NCBI RefSeq assembly: GCF_022458985.1
Contig: NC_061772.1
Location: forward strand, 28,207,501-28,271,500
Source of the DNA: Mugil cephalus
Lineage: Eukaryota > Chordata > Actinopteri > Mugiliformes > Mugilidae
Length of the DNA: 64,000 bases
Reading direction: 5' to 3'
Each line of letters starts with the position of its first letter. The stretch's first letter is position 1. Below the pieces are notes generated by a model that saw only the letters and a list, made by a program, of their open reading frames with translations, made no database searches and was not told where the DNA came from. Made by a program: the position numbers and the translations under genes. Shown in pieces: positions 13,801 through 24,397 of the stretch.

Positions 13801-16800
13801 AAGCATTTGAGAAATGTAGCCCCGAATATTATCCAGAGAATCAGTCACTTAAAATCTATGCAGAAATGTTTGTCTTTGCTTATTCACACATGCCCCAACT
13901 GTGGGTATTCATAAAAAGGTTTATTATTTCATTGTTTGTTTGATTTCTTAGTTATCTGAAGATTTAAACCAGTACTATGATTTGTGTCTGTTTGTATTGC
14001 AGGCAAGAACCACAGCACCAGAGACCAGATTCTCCTACACCAAGCTGTGCGAGTAACAACTCATTATTTCGCTCTGACGATTTTAAAACTGGCCAAAGTG
14101 ATGATGGAACACCAGAAATCAAAAGGTTGTTCCTTAATCTACATACATTATACTGTCTCCTAAATAACATCTGCAAAAAGTGAATCTCTCTCAGCTGCCT
14201 CCACACCACTTCCCAGAACAAATTTATATTAAAAGTCTTTAGTTTGTCCAAAATAAGAAGCTCTTCAACTGAACAACTTCTTATTTTTCACTCCACACAT
14301 GACCACACACCAGTGGAGTGGTGCAGCCTTGTTCAATAGCAGCCTGCAATAATGAGTGTGTTTGTTATTGTTAATATTCTGAAAAGGTTGTGAGAAATGT
14401 GGCTTAGTGTGTCGTAGGCTTTATTCATGTGTTAACCCAAATAACCCACTCGTGTTTTTTTTTCTCCCCAGACATGAGCTGCAGATCTCAGGGGTTCCCA
14501 ATGCTCCGTCTACACAGCAGGATCAAAAAGACCTCAAGAACACATTCATGGTTTGTACATTTGCAGTTAACAAATACTTTGGCCCTAATATCATCACAAT
14601 GCTACATGTATGTTTTCACCAACTAACCTTCAGAGAGCCAGATATATCACATATTATGTTCTATTGTTCTTTTCCAGCTGGTTGAGCAGAACATTGCCTG
14701 TTTTGTGAAAAATGAGCTGAAGAATTTTATGCGTATACTGGGAGCAGATTACCCAGAATGCTTAGAGAATCAAACAGATGATGAGGCGCTTATGGGCAGT
14801 GAGATGGAAGAGCAGAAGAAGAGTTGCAGAGAGGCATTTATAAAGATTACACAGTACTTCCTGAGGGCAATGAAGGAGGAAAAGCTGGCCGATTCTCTGC
14901 ATAACAGTAAGTGTTTATATAATTTGTTTTTCTGGAATACTAGAAATTGTATGATCTTGAAAAGCATATTTAAGATCAACTCATCAGCACATATCTTGTA
15001 TCTCTATGTGTTATGTGTGTGTTCATTTGCATTAGACAGTTTGACAACGTCTTTCTAATCTGGTGTCCTTTTAATACAAACTCCACTACCAGTCAAACGT
15101 TTTAGAACTCTCCCTGATTTAATTTGTTGTATGTTTTAGGAACCCAGGGTGCAGTGTGTCAACGTAAACTCAAATCTAATCTGAAGAAGAGGTTTCAGTG
15201 TGTGTTTGAGGGGGTGGCTAAAGCAGGAAACCCAACGCTTCTCAATCAGATCTACACAGAGCTCTACATCACTGAGGGGGAGAGTAAAGAAGTCAGTGAT
15301 CAACATGAGGTCCGACAGATAGAAGCAGCCTCTGGCAAAGAGGCAAGTTCAAAATCCATTTTCAGCTATGAAGATTTATTTAAACCTTTACCTGGAAGGG
15401 ATAAGCCAGTCAGGACAGTGATGACAAAGGGAGTGGCTGGAATTGGTAAATCAGTCTTAACACAGAAGTTCACTCTGGACTGGGCTGAAGACAAAACCAA
15501 CAAGGACACTCTCTTCATATTTCCCTTCACTTTTAGGGAACTGAATCTGATGAAGGAGAAAAGGTTTAGCTTGATGAAACTTGTTCATCACTTCTTTAAT
15601 GAAACCAAAGAAACAGGAATTTGCACGTTTGAAGAGTTCAAAATTCTGTTCATCTTTGACGGTCTGGATGAGTGTCGACCTCCTCTGGACTTCCACAAGA
15701 CTGAGATCCTGACTGATGTCACAGAGTCCACCTCAGTGGATGTGCTACTGACAAACCTCATCAGGGGGAAATTGCTTCCCTCTGCTCACCTCTGGATAAC
15801 CACACGACGTGCAGCAGCCAATCAGATCCCTCCTGAGTATGTTGACAAGGTGACAGAGGTCACAGGGTTCACTGACCCCCAGAAGGAGGAGTACTTCAGG
15901 AAGAGGTTCAGAGATGAAGAGCAGGCCAGCAGGATCATCTCCCACATCAAGACATCACAAAACCTCCACACCATGTGTCACATCCCAGTCTTCTGCTGGA
16001 TCACTGCTGAAGTTCTGGATCACACACTGAAGACCAAAGACAAAGCAAAGCTGCCCAAGACCCTGACTGAGATGTACATCTACTTCCTGGTGGTGCAGAC
16101 CAAACTGAGTAATGAAAAGTACCACAAAGAAGCTGAAACATACTGGAATAAAAAGAGCAGAAAAATGGTCCTTTCACTAGGAAAACTTGCTTTTGAGCAC
16201 CTGCAGAAGGGCAAACTGATCTTCTATGAATCAGACCTGACAGAGTGTGGCATCGATATCAGAGCAGCCTCAGTGTACTCAGGAGTGTTGACTCAGATCT
16301 TTAAAGAAGAGAGAGGGGTGTACTGGAAGAAAGTGTTCTGCTTCGTCCATCTAAGCGTTCAGGAGTTTCTGGCTGCTCTTTATGTCCATCTGACCTTTGC
16401 CAAATCTGGAAAGAATCTACTTTCAGGCCAGTCTTGTAGAAAGAATGACTTCTATAAGAGTGCTGTGGACAAAGCCTTGCAGAGCCAAAATGGACACTTG
16501 GACTTGTTCCTCCGCTTCCTCCTGGGTCTATCACTGCAGACCAATCAAACTCTTCTACCGGGCCTGCTGACGCAAACAGGAAGTCTAGAAGTACAGAAAG
16601 AAACTGCTGAATATATCAAGAATATCATAAGCACAAGTTCTGATTTAGAGAAATGCATCAGTTTGTTCCACTGCTTGAGCGAACTGAGGGATTGTTCTCT
16701 AGTGGAGGAGATCCAACACTCCCTGAGCTCAGGAAGTCCCTGCTCAGACAAACTCTCTTCTGATCAATGGTCAGCTCTGGTCTACATCCTACTGTCTTCA

Positions 16801-19800
16801 GAAAATGACTTAAAAGTGTTTGACCTGAAGAAATACTCGACTTCAGAAAAAGCTTTTCTTAAGCTGCTGCCAGTAATCAAAGCCTGCAGTAAAGTTCAGT
16901 AAGCAGTCACATGAGCAGTACGGTTAAATGTAGTGTTTAGTCTGCAGTAAAATACATTAATTAGTTAACTGCAACTATTTTCTTCTGAAATGATTGCTAA
17001 CCAGGTTAAGTGGCTGTAAACTCTCTTCGAGAAGCTGTGAAACTTTGGCCTCAGTTCTCAGAGACAAGTCTCGAGTGTCGAGTGTGAAAGAGCTGGACCT
17101 AAGTGACAATGACCTGCAGGACACAGGAGTGGAGCATCTCTGTGACATACTGAGGGATCCGACGAGTACACTACAAAAGCTCAGGTCAGGATTTCGTAGT
17201 ATATAACTGATGATGTTGCATGTGACCCGACTAACCAAAATCTCTCCTCAGGCTGACTAATTGTAAAATCTCTTGGCGATGCTGTGAAGCTCTAGCCTCA
17301 GTTCTCAGCTCCGAGTCCTCTGGTGTGAAAGATCTGGATCTGAGTAACAACGAACTGCAGGACGTAGGAATGATGTCTTTTTGTGCTGGACTGAAGAGTC
17401 CAAAGTGTAGACTGGAAGTGCTCAGGTCAGGATTTAGTTGTATTGTTTACACAAACTATCCATTATTTTATGGGAGGTTACTAACCAAAATTCCTCTTCA
17501 GGCTGTCTAACTGTAATCTATCAAAGGGAAGCTGTGAAACTCTGGCCTCAGTTCTTCGGACAAAGTCCACACATGTAAAAGAGCTGGACCTGAGTAACAA
17601 TGACCTGCAGGATGAAGGAGTGACACTGCTTTGTGATGGACTGAAGAGTCCAAACTGTACACTGGAAAAGCTCAGGTCAAGATTCAGTTGTAAATGATAT
17701 ATGATCTTGCAAGTTATTCATTACTTTATGTAAAGCATTTTCCCCAAATTCTTCCTCAGGCTGTCTTGTTGTAACATTGATTGGAAAAGCTGTGAAGCTC
17801 TGGCCTCAATTATCAGCTCCAAGTCCAACAGTGTGAACGATCTGGACCTGAGCGAAAACGACCTGCCAGACCCAGGAGTGAAACATCTCTGTGCTGGGCT
17901 GAAGAGTCCAAACTGTAGACTGGAAAAGCTCAGGTCAGGATTCAGTTGTATATAAGAGATGATGTTGCAAACAATTTAACATGTTATGTGAATTGACAAA
18001 ACAAAATTCCTTCCTCAGGCTGACCAGCTGTACCCTCTCTTGGAAAAACTGCAAAGCTCTGTCTGCAGTTCTCAGCTTCCAGTTTTTTAGTTTGAAAGAG
18101 TTGGACCTGAGTAACAACGACCTGCCAGATGCAGGTGTGAAGTTTCTCTGTGCTGGACTGGAGAGTCCAAACTGTACACTGGAAAAGCTCAGGTGAGGAT
18201 TTAATTGTATGTAACAGATGATATTGCAAACAATTCATTGTTATGTAAATTAACTAACCAAAATACCTCCACAGTCTGTTGAGCTGCAACCTGTCAGGGA
18301 GAAGCTGTGAAGCTCTTGCCTTAGTTCTCAGGTCAAAATCTTCTAGTGTGAAAGAGCTGGATCTGAGTAACAACGACCTGCATGATGTACGAGGGAAGCT
18401 TCTTTGTGCTGGATTGGAGAGTCCAAACTGTACACTTGAAAAGCTCCGGTCAGGATTAAGTTGTATATAACAGATTGTCTTGTCTCTTATCTTTCATTAT
18501 TTTGTGCAAATTGACAAACCCAAATCCCTCCTCAGGCTGTCAAGCTGTAAACTCTCTTTGGAAAGTTGTGACGCCATAGCCAAAGTTCTCAGCTCCCAGT
18601 TTTCCAGTGTGAAAGAGCTGGACCTGAGTGACAATGTCTTGCCGGACACCGGAGTAAAGCTTCTTTGCGCTGGACTAAAGAGTCCAAACTGCAGACTGGA
18701 AAAGCTCAGGTCAGGATGCAAGCTATTCCTTATTCCATTTTTTCACAAACTGAATTGGGGCAGTGGACTAGTGGTTATACAGGTGCCTTGAGGAGCAAGC
18801 ATCTAAACCCAAGGTTAAGGTGTTGATGGTCTGGATGCTCAAGGTACCTTAATTTCTTAGTCCCACTGCTCTGAGATGGGTTAAATGCAGAAAGCAAATA
18901 CACTCTATGTGTATGGTCAATAAAAATTTCACCAACCAAAATCCATTTTCAGGCTGACGAGCTGTAACCTGTCAGAGAGAAGCTGTGAAGGTCTGGCCCC
19001 AGTTCTCAGGTCTGTGAAAGAGCTCTACCTGTGCAACAACGATCTGCAGGATGCAGGAGTGAAGCTTCTATGTACTGGACTGAAGAATCGAAAGATTACA
19101 CTGGAAACTCTCAGGTCGGTAGGATTCTTGATCTGTGTATTACTTTGCCAAGTATCATCCAAACACTAATGCCTATCAATACCCAAACTTTCTAGCATCC
19201 ACTATGGCAACACTGACCTTACTGACATGATCCAAACGCTCAAAATCCAACATCAAACCAGTTTAATGCAGGCAATACTGTTCTCTTTGTTTACAGAATG
19301 TCAGGCTGTTTGATCACAAATGATGGCTGTACTTCTTTGGCATCCGCCCTTAGTCACAACCGCTCCCATATAAGAGAGCTGGACCTGAGCTACAACAATC
19401 CTGGAGACTCAGGAAAAATGCAGTTGTCTGCTGGACTGAGCAATCAACAATGGAAACTGGACACTCTCAGGTATTGATATATAGATATGCTTGTTGAAGG
19501 GACACATTTATTCCCCAGCACAAACAAGAGCTAAACTGTAGTGCAACTGTAAAGTGTAATTGCCATCAATCATCCAGAGGAAAGACGGCAATAATCACAC
19601 TCGAAAGAAGGTTCTGACAATACTATGAAAAAGTGGAAAAGATGAAAAGATTTTGCTTTTAGCTGCTGCTATAAGATACAGTGGCAAACACAAGAGCTTG
19701 GACAAGGAGATAGTTGCAACAGTCCAGATGAGACACTTGAATGAGGATGCATTTCAAGTTCTAAGAAAAGTTGTACAAGTGTATGAAGAATCAAGGATGC

Positions 19801-21956
19801 TTGTGCAGAAGAAGAAAATCAAGGACCACCCAACCCTGTCCCAACTCCTAGCTGAGATAAGTTACTGTAGCCATAGCAGAAATACATTTAGCCAGATTCA
19901 CTGCAAGCTGCGCCTCAACTCACCTGAAACAGTGCTCATGCACTGCAGGTGTGAATACCAAGTATCGCTATAAACGACCAAATCATCAAGGTTTTGTTGA
20001 TGTACAACATTGTTCATTGTTCACTGTACCGGACGAGCCCCCGTTGGGCTTTAGACACTGACAACAGCACAATAAAGGCAGGGCCATCACACAACATGGT
20101 CTAAAGCAAAGGCTTTAAACAGATAAATTCAAACAAATTTATCTCAGAGACTATATAATCAAGATTTAAAAAGCCTCATAACTAAGTTCACTGCCCTACT
20201 CACAGATTGATATCTGCACCCAATCCTGACCTCCCAGATTTGTCAGGCTTGAGATTCTTTAACACTAATGGTTAATGCAAAATGGAAGGAAGATGGCATT
20301 GACTTGGACTTTGTTTGTTCCCTCAGAATGGACAACTGTGGAGTGCAAAGACTAAAACCTGGTCTTAAAAAGTGTGAGTATATTTTCTATCAACGTAAAC
20401 TTCACCATGCATGTTTAAAATATTTTTAAAAAGTGTACTTTTACCTAGTCATTGTTTTTTGGTAGTAATAACATTATTCACAGAATTGAATATAGAGCCC
20501 TTCATGGCCTACATCACTGTGACGTCACAATGTTAACTGGAGGCAAAACAGAGGGAAGGCTAACAGAGGCTAACAGAGGCTAACGCTGTCACTTTCAACC
20601 ATGAAAATGTTGTGTGTGAAAATGTTGTATTTCTGGTGCTAAAACTGAAAAATCACAAACACTAACTTTTATCACGTACCAGTCGTAGTCAACGTTGGTT
20701 TGGCTTCGGCAATTAAAAGAAAAGATTGGAGTGAGACAATCAACAACGTGCACACTTCCTATCAGATAAGATTAATATGTAATGCATCATCAGTTTCAGG
20801 CTGGATAACGTTATGGGTTAGAATGTAATTACATTAAGTGCATCATTATTTAGGGGATTCTTACATAGGTTAATGCTAACCGCTAGGTAACACAACGTTA
20901 GTTGTGTGTCTCAGAGGTGTCCAAGCAGAAGTTGCATTTACTACGTTACCCTCCACAGTGGTTCCACTTACTTCTTGTAATATCTTTGTTGGAGACTTTG
21001 TCCCCTCTGTGTCCATCTTTGTGTGTGAGTGAGTGAGACAGTGAGAGTGTTGGGGTCAGTGAATATAGTCACATCAGTCAGTGTCAGCTTTTTAAAATAA
21101 CACTCAAAGTCTTGGGGAGTGTGTTTTAGTATATTCTCTAAAATATGTGTTTTCCCCGTCCATTATTTCCAAAGCAGAAATATATTAACCGGCGTTTACA
21201 AGCTATAGTGTTAGAGATGTTTTGCCTCCAGTTAAGCCCCGCCCCTCAAAAAAACCACCACATTATTTACAAACCGTGAAGGGTCTATATGGGTATGGCA
21301 TGTGATCTATAACAAATCAGCCTAGACTGATGCTGTACTGCTTGTATCCACCAGATGCCTGTGAACTCAACCTGGACCCAGACACAGCACACAGATACGT
21401 CAAGCTGACTGACAACAACAGGAGGGCGATAAGGAGAGATTGTCAGCAACATCCTGATCACGAAGACAGGTTCGACTTTTGGCCTCAGGTGCTGTGCACA
21501 GAAGCGTTGACTGGTCGCGCCTACTGGGAAGTGGAGTGTAGAGGAGATGTTCATGTTGCGGTGACCTACAGAGGAATCAGGAGGAGAGGAGAAGGGAATG
21601 CATGCAAGCTCGGAGGGAATCATCAGTCCTGGAGTTTGTCCTGCTCTGATGACTTTTACTCCGTCTATCACAACGATAGAGAAACTAAAGTCCCTTTCTG
21701 CTCATACTCTCCCTCTCACAGAATAGCAGTGTATCTGGACTGTCCTGCTGGTACTCTGTCCTTCTACAGAGTCTCTGGTGACGCTCTGACCCCACTCCAC
21801 ACCTTTTACTGCACATTTACCGAACCTCTCTATCCTGCGTTTGGACTCGGCTTCAGATGTTCGTCTACGTCTGGGAATAAGCTACTGTCTGGTACTTTTG
21901 TGTCACTGTGTACTTCTACAGAGAGCACAGAAACAAAGGCATCGGAAGGGGACTGA
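10870..21956 (+). CDS. FISNA-NACHT-LRR-B30.2 NLR receptor (teleost NLRC3-like), 17 exons
   Basis: Cytosolic NOD-like receptor of the large fish-specific family with FISNA and C-terminal B30.2 domains; presumed innate immune sensor. Exons: 10870-10952, 11240-11371, 11961-12083, 14003-14125, 14472-14550, 14678-14906, 15140-16898, LRR exons 17005-17184, 17252-17425, 17502-17675, 17760-17933, 18019-18192, 18275-18448, 18536-18709, 18953-19114 and 19297-19470, then 20327-20373 and 21355-21956. Counting the nine LRR exons singly, the sum is 4737 nt with compatible phases: 1578 residues. NACHT Walker A (GVAGIGKS) is near residue 354, Walker B (FIFDGLDE) near 430, LRRs about 843-1363, B30.2 about 1379-1578. 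No PYD or CARD was recognised; the N-terminus is made of short repeat exons. Start ATG ([10 protein letters not shown]) is the least certain part. No stop or frameshift was seen, so the gene looks functional. Confidence 0.85.
11850..12215 (+). repeat. duplicated N-terminal NLR exon with intron flanks, copy 1
   Basis: Exon 11961-12083 encodes [17 protein letters not shown] and [13 protein letters not shown]. Upstream (TTCACACATGGCCCAACTGTG, AGATTTAAACCAGTAC) and downstream (TACATACATTATACTGTCTCC) intron flanks match copy 2 at 13870-14225. The exon at 11240-11371 is an older, diverged relative ([15 protein letters not shown]). Confidence 0.85.
12500..13850. other. unclassified insert between the two duplicated NLR exons
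   Basis: This stretch separates the duplicated exon units and has no match in copy 1's own flank. It carries long minus-strand ORFs around 12782-13094 with no family I recognise and no splice signals that link them to the NLR. Just before it, the words AGACACAGGTGAAACTAATGAGG and GAAACCAATCCAAC occur near 12300-12350 and in similar form near 11790-11840, so a dispersed repeat is also duplicated nearby. Probably transposon-derived; class unknown. Confidence 0.4.
13870..14225 (+). repeat. duplicated N-terminal NLR exon with intron flanks, copy 2
   Basis: Exon 14003-14125 is the same length (123 nt) and phase (2-2) as 11961-12083 and encodes nearly the same peptide ([22 protein letters not shown]). 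The flanking introns also match, so the unit copied was about 360 bp of genomic DNA, not only the exon. Confidence 0.85.
15140..16898 (+). other. FISNA-NACHT exon of the NLR gene
   Basis: One 1759-nt exon encodes the FISNA segment ([27 protein letters not shown]), the NACHT ATPase with Walker A GIGKS and Walker B IFDGLDE, a sensor-like WITTRRAAA, and the winged-helix region ([19 protein letters not shown]). The acceptor is TTTTAG at 15134-15139. The donor is GTAAGC after CA at 16898, giving phase 2, which matches all LRR exons. If the donor were ignored, translation would stop four bases later. Confidence 0.92.
17005..19470 (+). other. nine LRR exons of the NLR gene
   Basis: Nine phase-2 exons each code for about two leucine-rich repeats with the signature [19 protein letters not shown]. 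Seven are 174 nt; the first is 180 nt. The eighth (18953-19114) is 162 nt because four codons before VKEL are missing, still in frame. Each ends in a CTCAG (or CTCCG) donor followed by GT. The ninth (19297-19470) is the most diverged ([10 protein letters not shown] start). Introns are short, mostly 66-86 bp, as expected for an array grown by unequal exchange. Confidence 0.92.
18745..18930 (+). mobile_element. SINE-like fragment in an LRR intron
   Basis: The intron before the eighth LRR exon is enlarged by a stretch beginning GGGGCAGTGGACTAGTGG, which resembles a tRNA-type A box, and continuing to CACTGCTCTGAGATGGG. Structure is weak and the B box is degenerate. Confidence 0.35.
19629..19973 (+). 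other. unassigned ORF in the NLR intron after the last 174-nt LRR exon
   Basis: A 115-codon open frame has no ATG near its start. It contains [40 protein letters not shown] and [20 protein letters not shown]. It could be an exon, from an acceptor TTTTAG near 19661 to a donor CTGCAG-GTGTGA at 19947. Its phase does not need it for the NLR, since 19470 joins 20327 cleanly. I do not recognise the family. It may be a fragment of a mobile-element protein or of another gene carried into the intron. Confidence 0.4.
20491..21289. mobile_element. 0.8-kb terminal-inverted-repeat element in the NLR intron
   Basis: The left end TATAGAGCCCTTCATGG is inverted at the right end as TATAGACCCTTCACGG. A second pair of arms, TTAACTGGAGGCAAAAC, is near 20533 and inverted near 21219-21235. 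The flanks are TA-rich. No transposase is present, so this is a non-autonomous DNA element sitting between the linker exon and the B30.2 exon. Confidence 0.7.
21355..21956 (+). other. B30.2 (PRY-SPRY) exon of the NLR gene
   Basis: The exon starts in phase 1 after CACCAG and encodes PRY ([20 protein letters not shown]) and SPRY, with the hallmarks [14 protein letters not shown] and YPAFGLGF. About 200 residues run to TGA. The domain is complete. In this family it is thought to confer ligand recognition and varies between paralogues. Confidence 0.9.
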
Positions 21957-22428
21957 GTTTAAAATCAATGAGAGTCTGTGGACTGTGGAAGAGTCACTGA
22001 CGGTACAAGGCAGCCGATGTTTAAAACACAAAAGACTTTTAGTTGTGTCATTTATTCCACACATGAAATCCGTTTGCCATGATTGTCAGCATCCAGGTTG
22101 ACCTTTTTACATGAGCTTTTATTATTATTATTATTATTATTACTTTAGTTGGCTAATTACAGTTTCTTTCCATTTTTTTTTTGTTGAATATTGAATTCTG
22201 GTTAAAAAGAAAGAGTCTTATTTATTGTTTGATTATTTTCATTTTTTAGTTTTTAGTTATCCAGATCATTCGTAGCTGTGTCCACAGCTGAGGTAGGAGG
22301 GGAAGACTTGTCCAATGCCCCAAAACTGATCCCTGGACACGTAGCATGGCTTCCCACTGTGACTGTATATTTACTTTACTCTTTTATTGTGGGCACAGAC
22401 ACGTTCACAAGTTCCCTCATGTCAATAC

Positions 22429-22434
22429 AATAAA
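22429..22434 (+). terminator. candidate polyadenylation signal of the NLR gene
   Basis: AATAAA followed by AGCTGAAG lies about 470 bp after the NLR stop codon. Confidence 0.55.
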
Positions 22435-23698
22435 AGCTGAAGAACAGGAATTACGTTTTGGTCGGTAGTGATTATGTTTATATGTGCATGTGCAGAACAT
22501 TAGTGTGAGTCAGTGTATTACATGTGATGGCGATGAATGGAGCAAATATAAAAATCATGTGGAATTTATTTATAAATTATTTGCTGTTAAAATCACTGTA
22601 ATGAATGAATGCATGAATTTCAGTCACAGTAACTGCAGCCAAATATTTTACACTAACACAAAAAAAGGCTGAAGCCAAAGGCTTATATTTGCCTGTTCTA
22701 TACACTCCATAATATAAATGATAAATGTGGGTTTTTCCTACTTTCTTTCTTTCCCTTTATGCCTTTAGTTTTAACTTTTAAATGTTTTGTGAAAGTGTTG
22801 AGATGACATATGTGACTATGTGACTCTTTTTTGTATTAAATCATGTTTAAGTGCTCGTTTCCTTTTTATTTGTCATGTTTTCTATTTAATTTTTTTCACT
22901 ACGTCCATGTTTGTGAAGCCCTGGAGCTCAGCTGTTCGTCCAGGCCTCCGCTCGCTGCCTCTGAATGCTGAGCACATACAGTACAGTTATGTGATACAGT
23001 GGATCGTCGTCACTCCCTGGCACGAATGTGACGAGTGCTTCGATAGTGTCCAGCTCATGGTTTCACGTGTCCTGCTCTGAGCGTCCTCACACGTGACGCT
23101 GCAGCTCAGATAAGTGAACATGGTTTTAAAAAAACAGCGTGAAGGTTTAGACTGAAAGGACTTTTCACATGAACGACGGAGACTGAGAATTATTTAATTA
23201 AATTATAAGTGGAATAAATTGTCTGTATGTACTTTAGCTTCAAAATAAAGAGCACTCGTCATGTCCATCTGAGTCCTGCACTTAACTAGTGATTAAAGTG
23301 ATCAGCTTGGGAAATGTAATCATAACATAGTCCTTAAACATAAAGCGTCATTTCATATGTTCTTCTATCAGAAATGTAAAATACAGAAACATTCAGTGGT
23401 TCTCGTAGCTCTAATATTTAGCTCTTGACTCCTTGAGTTTTCAAACTGTAATACAGCCATGTCCTCATCCGAATCCATTGACACATCACGGAATCAACTA
23501 ATATGACCTGCATAAATGAGCCAAAATATTATGACCACCCGGTTGAAGTAAAACTTTGGTCCAAAAACTGATCTGACTCAAGACGCCTCCTCCAGGAAAA
23601 AAAATCAGCGAACTTTTAAGACCAATTAAAAGTAGCCTGGCTACGAAAGTGAATTAATCCCCATAGACCTGCATTTTAAAATGTGCGTCAAGACTTAA

Positions 23699-24024
23699 CC
23701 CTTTATGGAACACGTTTTAAGTTGCCTTCCTGTTCCTCTCAGTGAATTTTAGAAGCATGTGGTTTTCATTCAGCCAATCAGAGAAGATCAAGGAAACATT
23801 CTCAGGTCTAATGTGGTTTTAAGTTCCACACCATAAAGAACAAGTGATAATAATGTGACAAGTGCCTGAAACAAGTAACTGTGAGCAGTAAATTCATCAG
23901 TCTAGTCTTGTTTTTCTACATAAAAATTTTAAAAAATTTGAGAAATTACACAAAAGTAATAACGTCTACATAAACTCTGTAGGGCTGAGATTTAGAATTT
24001 CCAAGTGTGTCGATGAGTAAAGGG
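23699..24024. mobile_element. piggyBac-like MITE (CCCTTTA ends, TTAA duplication)
   Basis: TTAA-CCCTTTATGG at the left and TAAAGGG-TTAA at the right give short inverted ends with the TTAA target duplication. The 0.33-kb body has no coding capacity. Confidence 0.5.
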
Positions 24025-24397
24025 TTAAAACTGTGCATAATTGAGGCTGCAGATGTTTGGAGTGACAGGCGGGTGTTGCTAAGTGTCTGACTCAGCAACT
24101 ATAAGTATAATACAGTCGAGGGCTATGGTTCCCTGAGTAAGCACCTCAGGAAATGTATATGTTTCCTTAAAGTTGTGTGATTTCATTTGAAAGTGATCAG
24201 TTTTGGACATGTAATTACAAAATAATTCATTAAACTTGTGTGTATGTCAGTTTTTCTGTATCAGAATCAGACTTGTGGATTTTATTGAATTTTTTAAACA
24301 AGTCAAACTAGTGTATTAGTCATAGAGGCCGAAAGAAAACACAAAAAAACACAAAATCAGCTTTTGGGTCCATTTCTTTCTTCCTGTTTCTGCTTAG

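Larger units (their letters stand above)
21957..24397. other. NLR 3' UTR and intergenic sequence
   Basis: The start is the NLR 3' UTR, which contains an ATT triplet run near 22120. After that no gene is supported. A short open stretch at 22909-23080 is somewhat GC-richer but has no recognised domain. The AATCCCCATAGACCT word near 23655 recurs near 28853, and an MITE lies at 23699-24024. Confidence 0.5.

Noticed and set aside
16301..16751. Minus-strand ORFs inside the NACHT exon
   Set aside because: The plus-strand frame carries clear NACHT and winged-helix motifs over the same bases.
22820..23080. ORF of 86 codons with a hydrophobic start, downstream of the NLR
   Set aside because: No splice context, no domain, and a poly-T-rich start that creates chance hydrophobic residues.
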